A DNA stretch of 64,000 bases, taken from NCBI RefSeq assembly GCF_026151205.1, contig NC_087076.1, forward strand, positions 21,940,828 to 22,004,827, given 5' to 3'. Made by a program: the position numbers and the translations under genes. Below, piece by piece: positions 11,829-23,600 of the stretch (position 1 is the stretch's first letter; every line of letters starts with the position of its first letter). The notes below the pieces were generated by a model, which worked only from the letters and a program-made list of their open reading frames with translations, did no database searches and was not told the origin of the DNA. Source of the DNA: Bolinopsis microptera. Taxonomy: Eukaryota; Ctenophora; Tentaculata; Lobata; Bolinopsidae.

Positions 11829-12850
11829 CTGTAATTAAGTTTGTTAGCATAGTAAAACCCCAGGATTAAATCTCAATTACTGTGGCCAAATCCATTCCCC
11901 GATACATAATGCGAACAATCAAAATCCAAATATAACGTTAACCCTCCGCCTCCTTACTGTGGATATTTCCTTCCTCCAAACTTTACAGTAAATGGATTGT
12001 TAAAGACTATGTTTAGCAATTTTTGTTGAAACATACCTGGATAAAACCATTAAGAAATTTCTGGAACTTCTCTGACTCATCATTTGATGAACTTTGCTGT
12101 CCATGGAAATGCATCTGCTTGGCATGTTCATAAATAGAGCAGTACACATCCTTTGGATCTCTGATCACATGTATAATCTGAATTTGAAGCAAACATTTCA
12201 ATTCAAAACTACATAACTGGCCAGTGTGTACTGTGTAATATGTCTAGTGTGATCACTGTTCGGGATCAGTGGAAGTCATTGGAAATTTCATGTGAAATAA
12301 AAGTATCTTAAATAATAGATTGTCAAATATTATGGGAATTAATGTCTAAATACCTTGCAATTGGAAAAAGTTTCACCAAATCCTAAATCAGAGTAGTAAC
12401 TGTGTGTTTTTAGTATCCTCGGTGACTTTAGGGCTTCTACCATTTCTTTTGTGACTTGGGGTGTCAAAAACATTCCTCCTGTATCATTTTCATATGAGTC
12501 TTGGCAGAGTCTAAGGTTTGATTTCAATGTAATATTATTTGCAACATAATGTGGTGTAAAAATAGAATCAGTCAAGTAGAGGATATTCTAGAAAATTCAA
12601 AGGGCTCAGTTACAAAACACGGTCAGAGACGCATTTCTAAAACTTGTAAGAGCAGAAAAGATGCAGTCAATTTGTGTTATCAAGTTGAATCTGATTTTAC
12701 CTTTGTGTCTCTCATCATTCAAGGGATGATACTGATCATTAATATATTTTAGATGTAATTGTCGGACTATTTCGATTGTCCAGGTTGTGCCACTTCGTGG
12801 AAATGTGGCTACCATTATGTCATCAGGTCGAAACTTGACTTCAATATTAC
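11433..12850 (-). CDS. Cytosolic sulfotransferase (SULT family), multi-exon
   Basis: Transfers sulfonate from PAPS to hydroxyl or amine acceptors; family members are usually cytosolic. Exons in transcript order: 12850-12701, about 12560-12354, 12177-12037, 11828-11433 (stop). The first carries FRPDDIMVATFPRSGTTW, the 5'-phosphosulfate loop (family TYPKSGTTW). The second carries the catalytic histidine in RILKTHSYYS. The third has VIRDPKDVYCS (family RNPKDV, 3'-phosphate contact). The last ends with GKSGTYKDKLT, a variant of the RKGxxGDWKNxFT PAPS motif. Splice sites of exons 2-4 agree in phase 0. The junction between exon 1 (leaving phase 1) and exon 2 does not resolve cleanly, so a small exon is missed or the gene is damaged. 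The substrate cannot be predicted. Confidence 0.8.
12037..12177 (-). CDS. Sulfotransferase exon with RDPKDV motif
   Basis: 141 nt, phase 0 at both ends (acceptor AATTCAG|ATT, donor CAG|GTATGT). It encodes IIHVIRDPKDVYCSIYEHAK and a Ser/Gln-rich stretch. Confidence 0.75.
12354..12560 (-). CDS. Sulfotransferase exon with catalytic His
   Basis: Encodes PQVTKEMVEALKSPRILKTH followed by SYYSDLGFGETFSNCK; donor AAG|GTATTT. The 5' edge is uncertain: possible acceptors lie near 12495 and 12595, and neither matches the phase of the previous exon. Confidence 0.6.
12701..12850 (-). CDS. Sulfotransferase exon with PAPS-binding P-loop
   Basis: The acceptor TTATAAG precedes 12850 and the donor GTAAAATC follows 12701. 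It encodes NIEVKFRPDDIMVATFPRSG and onward, and is entered in phase 1. That phase fits the donor at 13002 of the repeat-rich exon upstream. Confidence 0.7.
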
Positions 12851-13001
12851 CTTATAACAAATTGATGAGTCACAATTACAAATTTTATTTCTCTTTAGTT
12901 GGTGCTTCTGATCGGACATGACTCAAAGATTGTCCCTAATCAAGTCTGACTGAAAAAAGAAATGTTGTTATCTGCACCAAGTAAAATAAGGCAAAACTCA
13001 C

Positions 13002-13410
13002 ACATTCTTCTTCCATTAGCATCTAAAGGTTGAGGAGGTGGTGGACCATGCCCACTTGGTTGGTGACCATGGTAACCAGGAGGAGGAGGATCTTGGCGAG
13101 GGTTTGGTCGGTACTTCATCTGGGGTGGCATGAACTGAGATAATCTGGGATGTGGCCACTGCTGTTGCTGAGGAGGAGGAGGAGAACTGAAGTACGGATG
13201 CTGGTGACCATGGTGACCAGGCTGCTGGTGACCATGGTATCCAGGCTGCTGGTCACCATGGTATCCTGGCTGCTGGTAACCAGGCTGCTGGTAACCAGGC
13301 TGCTGGTAACCAGGCTGCTGGTAACCATGGTAACCAGGCTGCAGGTGGTCTGATCCAGGTCTGGCAGGTCTAGGTAACACAGGCTGCATATTATCTCTTG
13401 TGTCTCCTAG
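13002..13410 (-). CDS. Gln/Pro/Gly/Tyr-rich exon, possibly the N-terminus of the sulfotransferase gene
   Basis: Open minus frame with tandem QPGYQ / HGHQQPG repeats (13200-13340 at DNA level: a 15-bp unit, GGTTACCAGCAGCCT, and relatives), followed by a Pro-rich stretch. It ends NGRRMC at a strong donor (T|GTGAGT at 13002). Leaving in phase 1, it joins the sulfotransferase P-loop exon at 12850 in frame. The 5' boundary is unclear; acceptor-like AG dinucleotides lie near 13410-13425. If real, the protein carries a disordered low-complexity N-terminus not usual for SULTs. Otherwise it is a translated minisatellite. Confidence 0.4.
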
Positions 13411-14041
13411 CTCTGAGTGTTGATACTTGTGAGGGTGTTGTTTGAAATAATATGTTGATCATTAACCTTGTTTTTTCATGTTTTAGCACTAGACTGCAGG
13501 TTAGTCGGGACAAAGTAACAGTCTGATTATTGTGTATTCATAAATCCACAAACCAGCTGAAGTATTTTGTTGACAATTACATAGAGCTGTGTACTGCACA
13601 GTTTGTGTTGCTTTCGAATTTACCAAGAGCTCTTTTTGTGCTGCGTTATTACTTGCACCGTCATCACCTGCAATCGTATTGTGGTGATCTGATAATGATC
13701 AATATTAATTTGAACAGCAACAGTGTTAGACATGGGAACAGTGTCACGTGATACATGCGTTACCAGGAATTAAACAGGAATTAAACAGGAATTAAACAAA
13801 ATTGGGTCAAACGGCAGATGCCGTGTCTGACCAATATAGGAATAGAAGGTTTAATATTCAAAACTACCCCAATGTAACGAATAACCAAACAAGGTGGTAA
13901 AAATAGATAGCCTTGTAAAAGAATATAGCACAGATAGCACAGTCGTATACAGAAAAAACTCAGCCAAGAGCACTCAACAATGACAAAGAAAGTATCATAC
14001 AATGTCCACACACTTATCAAAATATATACAAAACACGACAT
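13411..14041. other. Spacer next to LINE
   Basis: Mostly unremarkable. At 13731-13766 it carries one copy of the CACGTGATACATGCGTTACC-type unit that is tandemly repeated at 16005-16100, then three copies of GGAATTAAACA (13768-13798). Confidence 0.5.
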
Positions 14042-15998
14042 TCATTCAGTATTTTTCTTCGGGAACCTCCGTTCATCGACCTTATTTAAAAAACGTCCAA
14101 TGTCTCTAATTGTTGTTGAGTCGTCGAAGATTTCTCCCGGTTCTTCTCTCATTACTAACAGGTCCCTCGTTCGTTGATGCAGGTTTTTGCGTAGGTCTTC
14201 GTATAGGGGGCATTCGTAGAGGATGTGATGCTCATCTTCTATCACTGGATAGGCCCCTGGTAGCTCATAGAGAAGATCTAACAAGTCATCGTCATTGAGC
14301 AGCAATGTCTGCAGGCCCGATGTTTTATGTTAAACCGCTTTTTGCCGTAGCGACCAGTTTCAACGTTAAAGCGGTGGGAGCTGCTTCTGAATTGCGCGAT
14401 CTTCTTTGAGCAGTTAGGTTTAAGATCAAGGGCTAGATACGTCTCTTGAGCAAACTTTCTCTTCACTAAGTTGTAGAATGATAGTTTTCTGTTAGATGTC
14501 CTTTCTGTTTCCCATGAGTTTATAAACCACTTTTGCAAACTCTTTCTAATCTGGCTTGGTCTTAATCCTTGGTTTCTCTCTGATGCCTCGATGGTTTCTT
14601 GCATCTGCTCGAGAGTGGAGAACCAGCTCAGGTTTAGGGTCGCCTGCTCTTCGAAAGCGTGTCTAGCAAAGCAGTCACGACCGTCTACAACCATTTGTTC
14701 AAGTCTTTCTTTGTAGTTGAACACTTGCTTTGATAGCGTGATGCCTAGTGGATGCCTGCCTGTGTCACCCCATATCGCAGCATTGGATGTTGACTTCCTC
14801 ACCCCTAAGGTCCATTTCAAAAGAGACAGATGAAAGTTCTCTAGAGGGTCCCTGGCAATGAGTGTACACACGTTTCCTGTTTCTGGTGTGGTGCTCGTGT
14901 TTGTGGGGAAGTTGCGGAACAGAGCTGTGCTTGGCAGCCACACTTGGCAACCATACGACACCACAGGTACAATAAGTGTATCATATAGCTTGAACAGTAT
15001 AGATTTCCTGATGTGGCGGGTATCAATGTAGCTTTTCAAAGAGAAATAACTTTTTGCCTCAGCTTTTGTTGTGTTAGCTTAAGTGATCCGCTCAGAGTAA
15101 ATGTAATGCCAAGGTAACAGTACTCTCTCCCGGAGGGGATCTGTTGTTCTCCCAGTTTGAACTCATGACTTTCCTTCAGATGCCTTCCTGTTGGGTTAAA
15201 CACAAGGACTGAAGTTTTTCCAACGTTTACTGTCAGGCCCCATTCTGAGCAGTAATTGTTTAGGACATCAAGCATTTGTTGGAGACTGTGTTTGTTGAGG
15301 GCTAGAAGGACAAGGTCGTCTGCCCATAGCAGATGAGTTATATCTGTATCATTTAGGACAGGGACTTTCACTCCTTCGATGTTGTTGAGATCATGTGAAA
15401 GCTGGTGGACAAAGCATTTGAACAGTTCAGGGGACATGGGGTGTCCTTGCTCGGTACCACATATTATGTCGATCTTCTGTGACAGCTTGTCTAGTAGCTT
15501 CACTTTGGCTGAGGAGTTTGAGTACATGAACTTAATGCACTCAAAGAATCTCCCTTGAATACCCATTTTCCACAACTTGTATAGGAGTGCCTCACGACAG
15601 ATGGAATCAAACGCTTTGGCATAATCGACAAAGCATGTGTATAGCCTTTGGCGTTTCTTGGTGACATACTTTTCCACGCAGGTTGAAAGTGTGAAAATGT
15701 GGTCTGCTGTCTGTGCGTCTTTACAGAAACCTAGTTGGTTGGCTGTATCAGGATCACATTGATCACGGAATGATATCAATATTTTCAGCAATATGCTTGC
15801 AAAGAGCTTTCCGAGATTGCTCGCTACAGCGATGGCTCTGTAGTTGTTAGGATCATAGATATCACCTTTTTTGTGTAGTGGTGTAACTACTGATGAAGTC
15901 CATGGGTAAATTGATAGGCTTAGGCAGTGGTTGAAGAGGTTGAGGACTGCTTTGAGCATGGATCGTGTTGAGGCTTTGAAGAATTCATTAGAAATTAG
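14042..15998 (-). mobile_element. Broken non-LTR retrotransposon (LINE) with reverse transcriptase
   Basis: The minus frame from about 15998 shows a reverse transcriptase: VVTPLHKKGD, NNYRAIAV, FVDYAKAFDSI, GTEQGHPMSPELF, and the catalytic box LLWADDLVLLA (usual form YADD or FADD), followed by KTSVLVF and YLGITFT. The thumb and tail continue from about 15040 in another frame (SYIDTRHIRKSILFKLYDTL... to CRHC). A third frame carries DEHHILYECPLY, a CCHC-type zinc-binding tail. Two single-base frameshifts, near 15050 and 14305, break the ORF. No endonuclease is seen, so the copy is 5'-truncated and inactive. Clade not determined. Confidence 0.85.
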
Positions 15999-16002
15999 AT
16001 CT

Positions 16003-16105
16003 GACACTGTTACCATGGCAACAGTGTCACGTGATAAATACGTTACCATGGCAACAGTGTCACGTGATACATACGTTACCATGGCAACATTGTCACGTGA
16101 TGTGC
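16003..16105. repeat. Tandem 33-bp repeat with GTTACCATGGCAAC and TCACGTGA
   Basis: Three tandem copies of a unit containing CGTTACCATGGCAACAGTG and TCACGTGATA. A related single copy lies on the far side of the LINE at 13731-13766. In the minus frame it reads as SRDTVAMVTYV repeats fused to the LINE ORF, which is probably read-through and not protein. Confidence 0.75.
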
Positions 16106-16229
16106 TGCCCCAGTTGTAAACACCTTCAAAATAGGCAAATAATCGTGTTCGCAAAGTTTTAGAAATTTACTAAGTAATATTATAAAAACATGATTACAAT
16201 ACACCTAGATGAAAAGATGATAAACTTAC

Positions 16230-16333
16230 CCATTTCGTAGATCCAATCCGTTTGGCCAGATTCCTGGTAAATCCTCTATTTTAATCAAATCTTCTGTTGT
16301 TTCGTGCAGGAATACTGGAGGAGCAACACAAAT
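16230..16333 (-). CDS. Possible exon, unassigned
   Basis: 104 nt between an acceptor (TTCTTCAATTAG|ATT) and a strong donor (TGG|GTAAGT). The frame encodes VFLHETTEDLIKIEDLPGIW followed by PNGLDLRN. The wording is protein-like and could be an upstream exon of the minus-strand sulfotransferase gene. It leaves in phase 2, however, which fits neither the 13002-13410 exon nor the 12850 exon. Function unknown. Confidence 0.35.
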
Positions 16334-16539
16334 CTAATTGAAGAAAGTATCTCTGATCATTGTTCTGGTGTCGCAACATAGAAAATTTAATTCGAGTGGG
16401 TGGTGTACCTTTTGTGAAAACTTTTAAAGCTATGTTTTTGTGTAAGCGTAATTTGTTAGCAAAATTTATTAAAGCAAATTTTCGACTGAGTGCCCAAGTA
16501 CTATCTCAAATAGTAACTTTGGTTACTTTGGTAGAGTTT

Positions 16540-17098
16540 ATCCTCGTAGCAGGAAGGGTCATCAGATTTCTGATCTGACCACCTCGATGGCGAGTAGTCT
16601 ACCAGGGAATTTGACCAGCTGCAGCTATAATCGGAAATCGGAAGGTTGTCCGGTATCAAAGCAAGAAACTTGGACAAACTAACTTTAAACGACTCAAACA
16701 TAGCTTCAGCTTTAATACTGTCAGGCACTTTGTTCTATAGTTTTGGTCCTCTTACAGCAGATGAGCTATCATAGAGTGTCTTGTTGCTCAAGGAACTCAA
16801 CCTAGAAAGGGAAGGGATGATTGCTCGGGTACCATGTCTGTTCCAAAAGCTGGATCTCAGTCACCTTAACAGGGTCCCACAGTGGACAACAGTACTCTAG
16901 TATGCTTCTGACCAAAGACTTATATAGGGTAGTCATTACGGTCCTATCGCGAGGTTTGAAGACACTAAACACCCATGATAGTGTGATTCTAGCTTTCTTC
17001 CAGTTCAGATCGCTTGATACCATAACTCCGAGGTCCCTAACGTTCTCAACGGGATGTAGTATTTCATCGCTGGAGACCTTGTAAAGTAGAGTTTCCAC
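16540..17098 (-). mobile_element. Non-LTR retrotransposon 3' fragment (CR1/Jockey-like)
   Basis: The minus frames contain VENVRDLGVMVSSDLNW, LYKSLVRSILEYCCPLWDPV, DSSSAVRGPKL and VPDSIKAEAMFESFK, in the order expected for a LINE ORF2 C-terminus. A stop replaces the usual Trp after RGPKL, and there is a frameshift before that block, so the copy is dead. The catalytic domain is absent. Confidence 0.75.
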
Positions 17099-17639
17099 GT
17101 ACCGAGAACTATCAAATTATACCTTTCAAATCGTATTGGTATTATCAAACTGTAGCTGTGTAATGTGGCATATTCAAATTACGATTATTAGTATCTCGAA
17201 GCAACAAATAATAATCATATTATGTAAAATATAATATGAAGTTTCTGAATATATTTATTTTCCTGGAACACACTGAGCTGAACAGCCCATAATTTGATGT
17301 AATTATCCCATTACATCCCCACTAACCAGTTTACATGTCACTCTCTCACGGTCTTCTAATAGGAACTGAATTTACTCGTCACAAACTTAAAACCTTAACT
17401 CTTCCTGCTTTAGTTCGCTCTCTCTCTGGGAGTTTTGTTTGTTTAAACCCTTTAAAATGATGGCATGGTTACTTTGCCGCGTGTGTTCACTGTTTAGATT
17501 TCGCACCTTCCACTTTGATAATTTTGTGTTTTTGAAGTTTTTAAGTCTTTTTCGAAGCTCCCATTTCTACGATTTCTTTAATTTTGTTTCTGTATTGTAA
17601 GTTATCACTTCCTTACCTATTCTAATTTTTAGGTTAGAA
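17099..17639. other. Upstream region of ALDH4A1
   Basis: AT-rich with no clear core promoter. A pyrimidine-rich tract ending TTCTAATTTTTAG (to 17632) looks like a 3' splice site eight bases before the start codon, so an untranslated first exon may lie upstream. Confidence 0.4.
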
Positions 17640-17677
17640 ATGATGAAGCGAGCTGTTCAGTGGTCCGCTCTACAATG
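17640..17677 (+). CDS. ALDH4A1: ALDH4A1 exon 1 (start codon)
   Basis: 38 nt from ATGATGAAGCGAGC to the donor TG|GTAAGA. It encodes MMKRAVQWSALQ plus two bases. This start gives a basic presequence and the right total length. Confidence 0.75.
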
Positions 17678-20600
17678 GTAAGAATGTAAAAATAATATTT
17701 CATAATATATAATATGAGATATTATGTGTATATTGTTTGTATTTATGTATAATATATAAGTTATTGTACTTACTATGTGCTCACTTGTACATGTCAAGCT
17801 GTTTGCAATGTATTCATGCCTTGTTGCAGTGATTGTAGCTAATATTGGAGTGTGCACGTAGAGTTATCTCAAAATAATTCATGTCATACTCCGAGTTTCT
17901 CTCTGATGAGTCCCCTTATTCAGTGTACGGAGCATGTCAAACCCCTCAGTTCAGATCCCAGCTGTAGATAATGCTCCCTTCTCTAACTTCATGCCTGGTA
18001 GCAAGCTTCTTCAGGACGTCAAGCAGGTACCTATCTCCCTTCGCGTGGATTTGTGGTTATTAGTTTTAATTGTAGCTAAAATAAATAAGCAGAAAATGTC
18101 TGCTTATTTATTTTAGCTAAAAGTTAAACTTTTGGTATGGTTAATCATTGTTCACATTTGATTTCTAGCTTTCTAGCTATAGTGACAGTTAAAGATACAT
18201 TTAATAATCTGTACACTAGACACGTAACCTCACATTCTCCAACAGGAAGTGGACCAGCTCAGAAAGGAACCTATGGATATTCCAATTGTGATAGGAGGAA
18301 AAGAGATAAGAACTGATAACGTACACTATCAGAAGATTGTAAGTTTCATTGCTCTCTTCTTTATCTTGAAACTATTGATCATTGAACAGAATTATTGAAG
18401 ATAAGAACAGTTACTCGCTCTTAAATCGCTACATGTGCCAAATACTCTCCGTTACAAATATTGTTATCGTTAACCACTACATTGTACCCCATCTGAGTTA
18501 CATTGTACATTGTACATTATACATTATGTATTGTACAGTATATATTATACATTATACATTATACATTGTACATTATACCCTATACATTATACATTGTACT
18601 TCCCTCAGCCACACGACCACCAAGTTAACGTAGCTAAGTTCTGCTACGCTGATAAGTCCCAAATATCAGACGCTATTGAGTCCTGCCTTGCTGCCAGATC
18701 TAAATGGGAGCTCACCCCCTGGGAGCACAGGTACAGTTACCATGACTACACTACACACTACACAGGTACAGTTACCATGACTACACTACACAGGTACAGT
18801 TACCATGACTACACTACACAGGTACAGTTACCATGACTACACTACACAGGTACAATAACCATGACTACACTACACAGGTACAGTTACCATGACTACACTA
18901 CACAGGTACAGTAACCATGACTACACTACACATGTACAGTTACCATGACTACACAACACAGGTTACTTATTTTACTGTATTTGTTGTCGGTTTTAAATCA
19001 GTTTAATCACTTTATGTTAAGTTATTAAGTAAATGGTAAGTAATGACCCGAAACTATTCTTTATTTATTTAATTCATTTCTCGCCTCTCGTAATTCATTT
19101 GGCAGTGCCTCAATTCCATCTCCTTAACTTTTCTAAGCTTCCTCGCCTTTGCTTTCTATAAAATGATTATTTTCTAAGCAATCAAACATTGTTTGATTAA
19201 ATCAATTGTTTAATTAAATTTATATCAGAGCTGCAGTGTTCCTAAGAGCTGCTGAGTTGTTGGAGGGTAAATACAGAGCTAAGATCCTGGCAACAACAAT
19301 TCTGGGTCAGGTACGTGTTAAATAAAGCATTAATTAGCACCTGCTGGTAATTAGCACATGCTAATTAATCAGCACGTGCTAATTAATTAGCACGTCCATT
19401 ATTTAGCACGTGTTGGTAATTTCAACGTCAACTACAGATCATTACCTCGTTTATTATAGTAATAAGACAATAAGGACCGTAAATAACACACTACTGCTTC
19501 TATAATATATGTTATACGCCAAATTTACTTGCTAAGTTTATTTTCTGTTGTAAAGTTTTCGTTGATAACCGTTGTTTTTATTCTTTGGTTGAAACTACAA
19601 TTGATAGTAATAATTTAATAACACATAAATAATTATGTAGATTGTAGAAGAAAGCAGTAATCTTTAGTGACCATTGTGACTATTTAAAGATCCTTTCAGA
19701 GTAAAACACTGCAGCAGGCAGATATAGACGCCGTAGGGGAGACCATAGACTTCTACAGGTACACACCTGTTATATAAGCACCATACTGTTGTATATTATT
19801 GTACTAACACGAGTTATTAAAAACTTTTTAAAAATTAACAAAACACCATTCAAAAGCCATATTAAGCAGTATAGTGTAGTCATGGTAACTGTACCCATTG
19901 GGTACTACTCAAACGTAACATTATTATTATCGTGCAGGTTTGCAGTTAATTACGCAGAGGACTTGTACAATATGCAGCCTGAACATCACAGCAAGGGTAT
20001 CTGGAACAGAATCGAATGGAGAGGACTAGAGGTAGGTTTCCAGGGGCCGGGGCCGGGGCCGGGGGAGGGGGGGGGGGGGGGGGGGGGGGGGTAGGGGCCG
20101 CGCCGGGGGTGGGTGTTCTGTAATTGTGTGATTTAATATTATCACTTCACGTCTGCACCGTATACCGTTTATAGATCGCTTAAAACGTCCCAATTTCACA
20201 GTAAAATAAGTAATTTCCTTGAATTTAAGAACGCTAACTTTCCATAGCTTGCTTTCAGCATTCAGCACCTCGTAGCAGTAGTCTCCTACACCCACATTAT
20301 ATGTGTATATATATACTCCCCACACTTATAACTCCAACACATTATCACACACTTAGTACTTGCTGTTTGGTGTGAAGTGTTATTGTGCACATATTTACCC
20401 TGTGTTGGTGTGTTTCTTGGTATCCGTAATGTCTGGTTTCATAATTAGATTTATCAGTTTACATATTACAAATTCTTCTGGCATAATATAATATGCACAT
20501 AATATAATGCGCACCTGCAAACCATTAGTTTACAGTTATCAGAGTTTATTGCATTTTCTGTTCAAAAACGTTTGCTTCTTTTAAAAGGAGTGTCATGATC

Positions 20601-23600
20601 AGCTCCTATGAAATAAATTTATGGAGAACTCAGGAATGTTCAATTTAAAATACCCAAACAATTCCTTATCCAGATAAGAGCCTTGTCGCAATAAACAGGA
20701 ACACTACAAATTTTGCCCCAGAATCATTACAACAATGCGACTAACAGAAAATATTCCAACCCAGATATTACATAAAATACCTAATCTACAATAATATTTC
20801 TCCCCAGGGATTTATCGCTGCGATAGCACCGTTTAACTTCACAGCTATTGGTGGTCAGCTGTGGGGTACACCTGTTCTCATGGGTAACAGCGTGATGTAT
20901 AAACCATGTGACACTGCTATGGCTGCAGGCTACGTGCTCTACCAGCTACTTCAGGAGGCTGGCATGCCTGATGGTGGGTACTTGTTTTTATAATGAATCT
21001 GTCAGGGTATTAATGATAAAACTCAATAATCTGTCAGGGTATTAATGATAAAACTCTCAATAATCTGTCAGGGTATTAATGATAAAACTCAATAATCTGA
21101 CAGAGTTTAATTTATGATAAAACTCAATAATCTGTCAGGGTATTAATGATAAAACTCAATAATCTGTCAGGGTATTAATGATAAAACTCAATAATCTGTC
21201 AGGGTATTAATGATAAAACTCTCAATAATCTGTCAGGGTATTAATGATAAAACTCAATAATCTGTCAGGGTATTAATGATAAAACTCAATAATCTGTCAG
21301 GGTATTAATGATAAAACTCTCAATAATCCGACAGAGTTTAAATTTGATAAAACTCAATATTCTGACAGAGTTTAAATGATAAAACTCAATAATCTGACAG
21401 AGTATTAATGATAAAACTCTCAATAATCTGTCAGGGTATTAATGATAAAACTCTCAATAATCTGTCAGGGTATAAATGATAAAACTCTCAATAATCTGTC
21501 AGGGTATTAATGTTAAAACTCTCAATAATCTGTCAGGGTATTAATGATAAAACTCTCAATAATCTGACAGAGTTAAAATGATAAAACTCTCAATAATCTG
21601 TCAGGGTATTAATGATAAAACTCTCAATAATCCGACAGAGTATTAATGATAAAACTCTCAATAATCTGTCAGGGTATTAATGATAAAACTCTCAATAATC
21701 TGTCAGGGTATTAATGATAAAACTCAATAATCTGTCAGGGTATTAATGATAAAACTCTCAATAATCTGTCAGGGTATTAATGATAAAACTCTCAATAATC
21801 TGTCAGGGTATTAATGATAAAACTCAATATTCTGACAAGAGTTTCCTCTTCAGTTACCCAATATTTACCCACTATTTACCCCACTATTTACCCCACTATT
21901 TACCCCACTATTTACCCCACTATTTACCCCACTATTTACCCACTATTTACCCCACTATTTACCCCACTATTTACCCACTATTTACCCACTATTTACCCAC
22001 TATTTACCCCACTATTTACCCCACTATTTACCCCACTAGTTACCCACTATTTACCCCACTATTTACCCACTATTTACCCCACTATTTACCCACTATTTAC
22101 CCACTATTTACCCACTATTTACCCCACTATTTACCCACTATTTACCCCACTATTTACCCACTATTTACCCACTATTTACCCCACTATTTACCCCACTATT
22201 TACCCACTATTTACCCACTATTTACCCACTATTTACCCACTATTTACCCACTATTTACCCCACTATTTACCCACTATTTACCCCACTATTTACCCCACTA
22301 TTTACCCCACTATTTACCCACTATTTACCCACTATTTACCCACTATTTACCCACTATTTACCCCACTATTTACCCCACTATTTACCCACTATTTACCCAC
22401 TATTTACCCCACTATTTACCCACTATTTACCCACTATTTACCCACTATTTACCCCACTATTTACCCACTATTTACCCCACTATTTACCCCACTATTTACC
22501 CCACTATTTACCCCACTATTTACCCCACTATTTACCCCACTATTTACCCCACTATTTACCCACTATTTACCCCACTATTTACCCCACTATTTACCCCACT
22601 ATTTACCCACTATTTACCCGCTATTTACCCACTATTTACCCACTATTTACCAACTATTTACCCAACTATTTACCCACTATTTACCCCACTATTTACCCCA
22701 CTATTTACCCCACTATTTACCCACTATTTACCCCACTATTTACCCACTATTTACCCACTATTTACCCACTATTTACCCACTATTTACCCACTATTTACCC
22801 CACTATTTACCCACTATTTACCCACTATTTACCCCACTATTTACCCACTATTTACCCACTATTTACCCACTATTTACCCCACTATTTACCCCACTATTTA
22901 CCCCACTATTTACCCACTATTTACCCCACTATTTACCCACTATTTACCCACTATTTACCCCACTATTTACCCACTATTTACCCACTATTTACCCACTATT
23001 TACCCCACTATTTACCCACTATTTACCCCACTATTTACCCCACTAGTTACCCACTATTTACCCACTATTTACCCCACTATTTACCCACTATTTACCCACT
23101 ATTTACGCACTATTTACCCCACTAGTTACCCACTATTTACCCCACTATTTACCCCACTATTTACCCCACTATTTACCCCACTATTTACCCACTATTTACC
23201 CACTATTTACCCACTATTTACCCCACTATTTACCCCACTATTTACCCCACTATTTACCCCACTATTTACCCCACTATTTACCCCACTATTTACCCCACTA
23301 TTTACCCCACTATTTACCCCACTATTTACCCACTATTTACCCCACTATTTACCCCACTATTTACCCCACTATTTACCCCACTATTTACCCCACTATTTAC
23401 CCCACTATTTACCCACTATTTACCCCACTATTTACCCCACTATTTACCCCACTATTTATCCACTATTTACCCCACTATTTACCCCACTATTTACCCCACT
23501 ATTTACCCCACTATTTACCCCACTATTTACCCACTATTTACCCCACTATTTACCCCACTAGTTACCCACTCTTTACCCACTATTTACCCCACTATTTACC

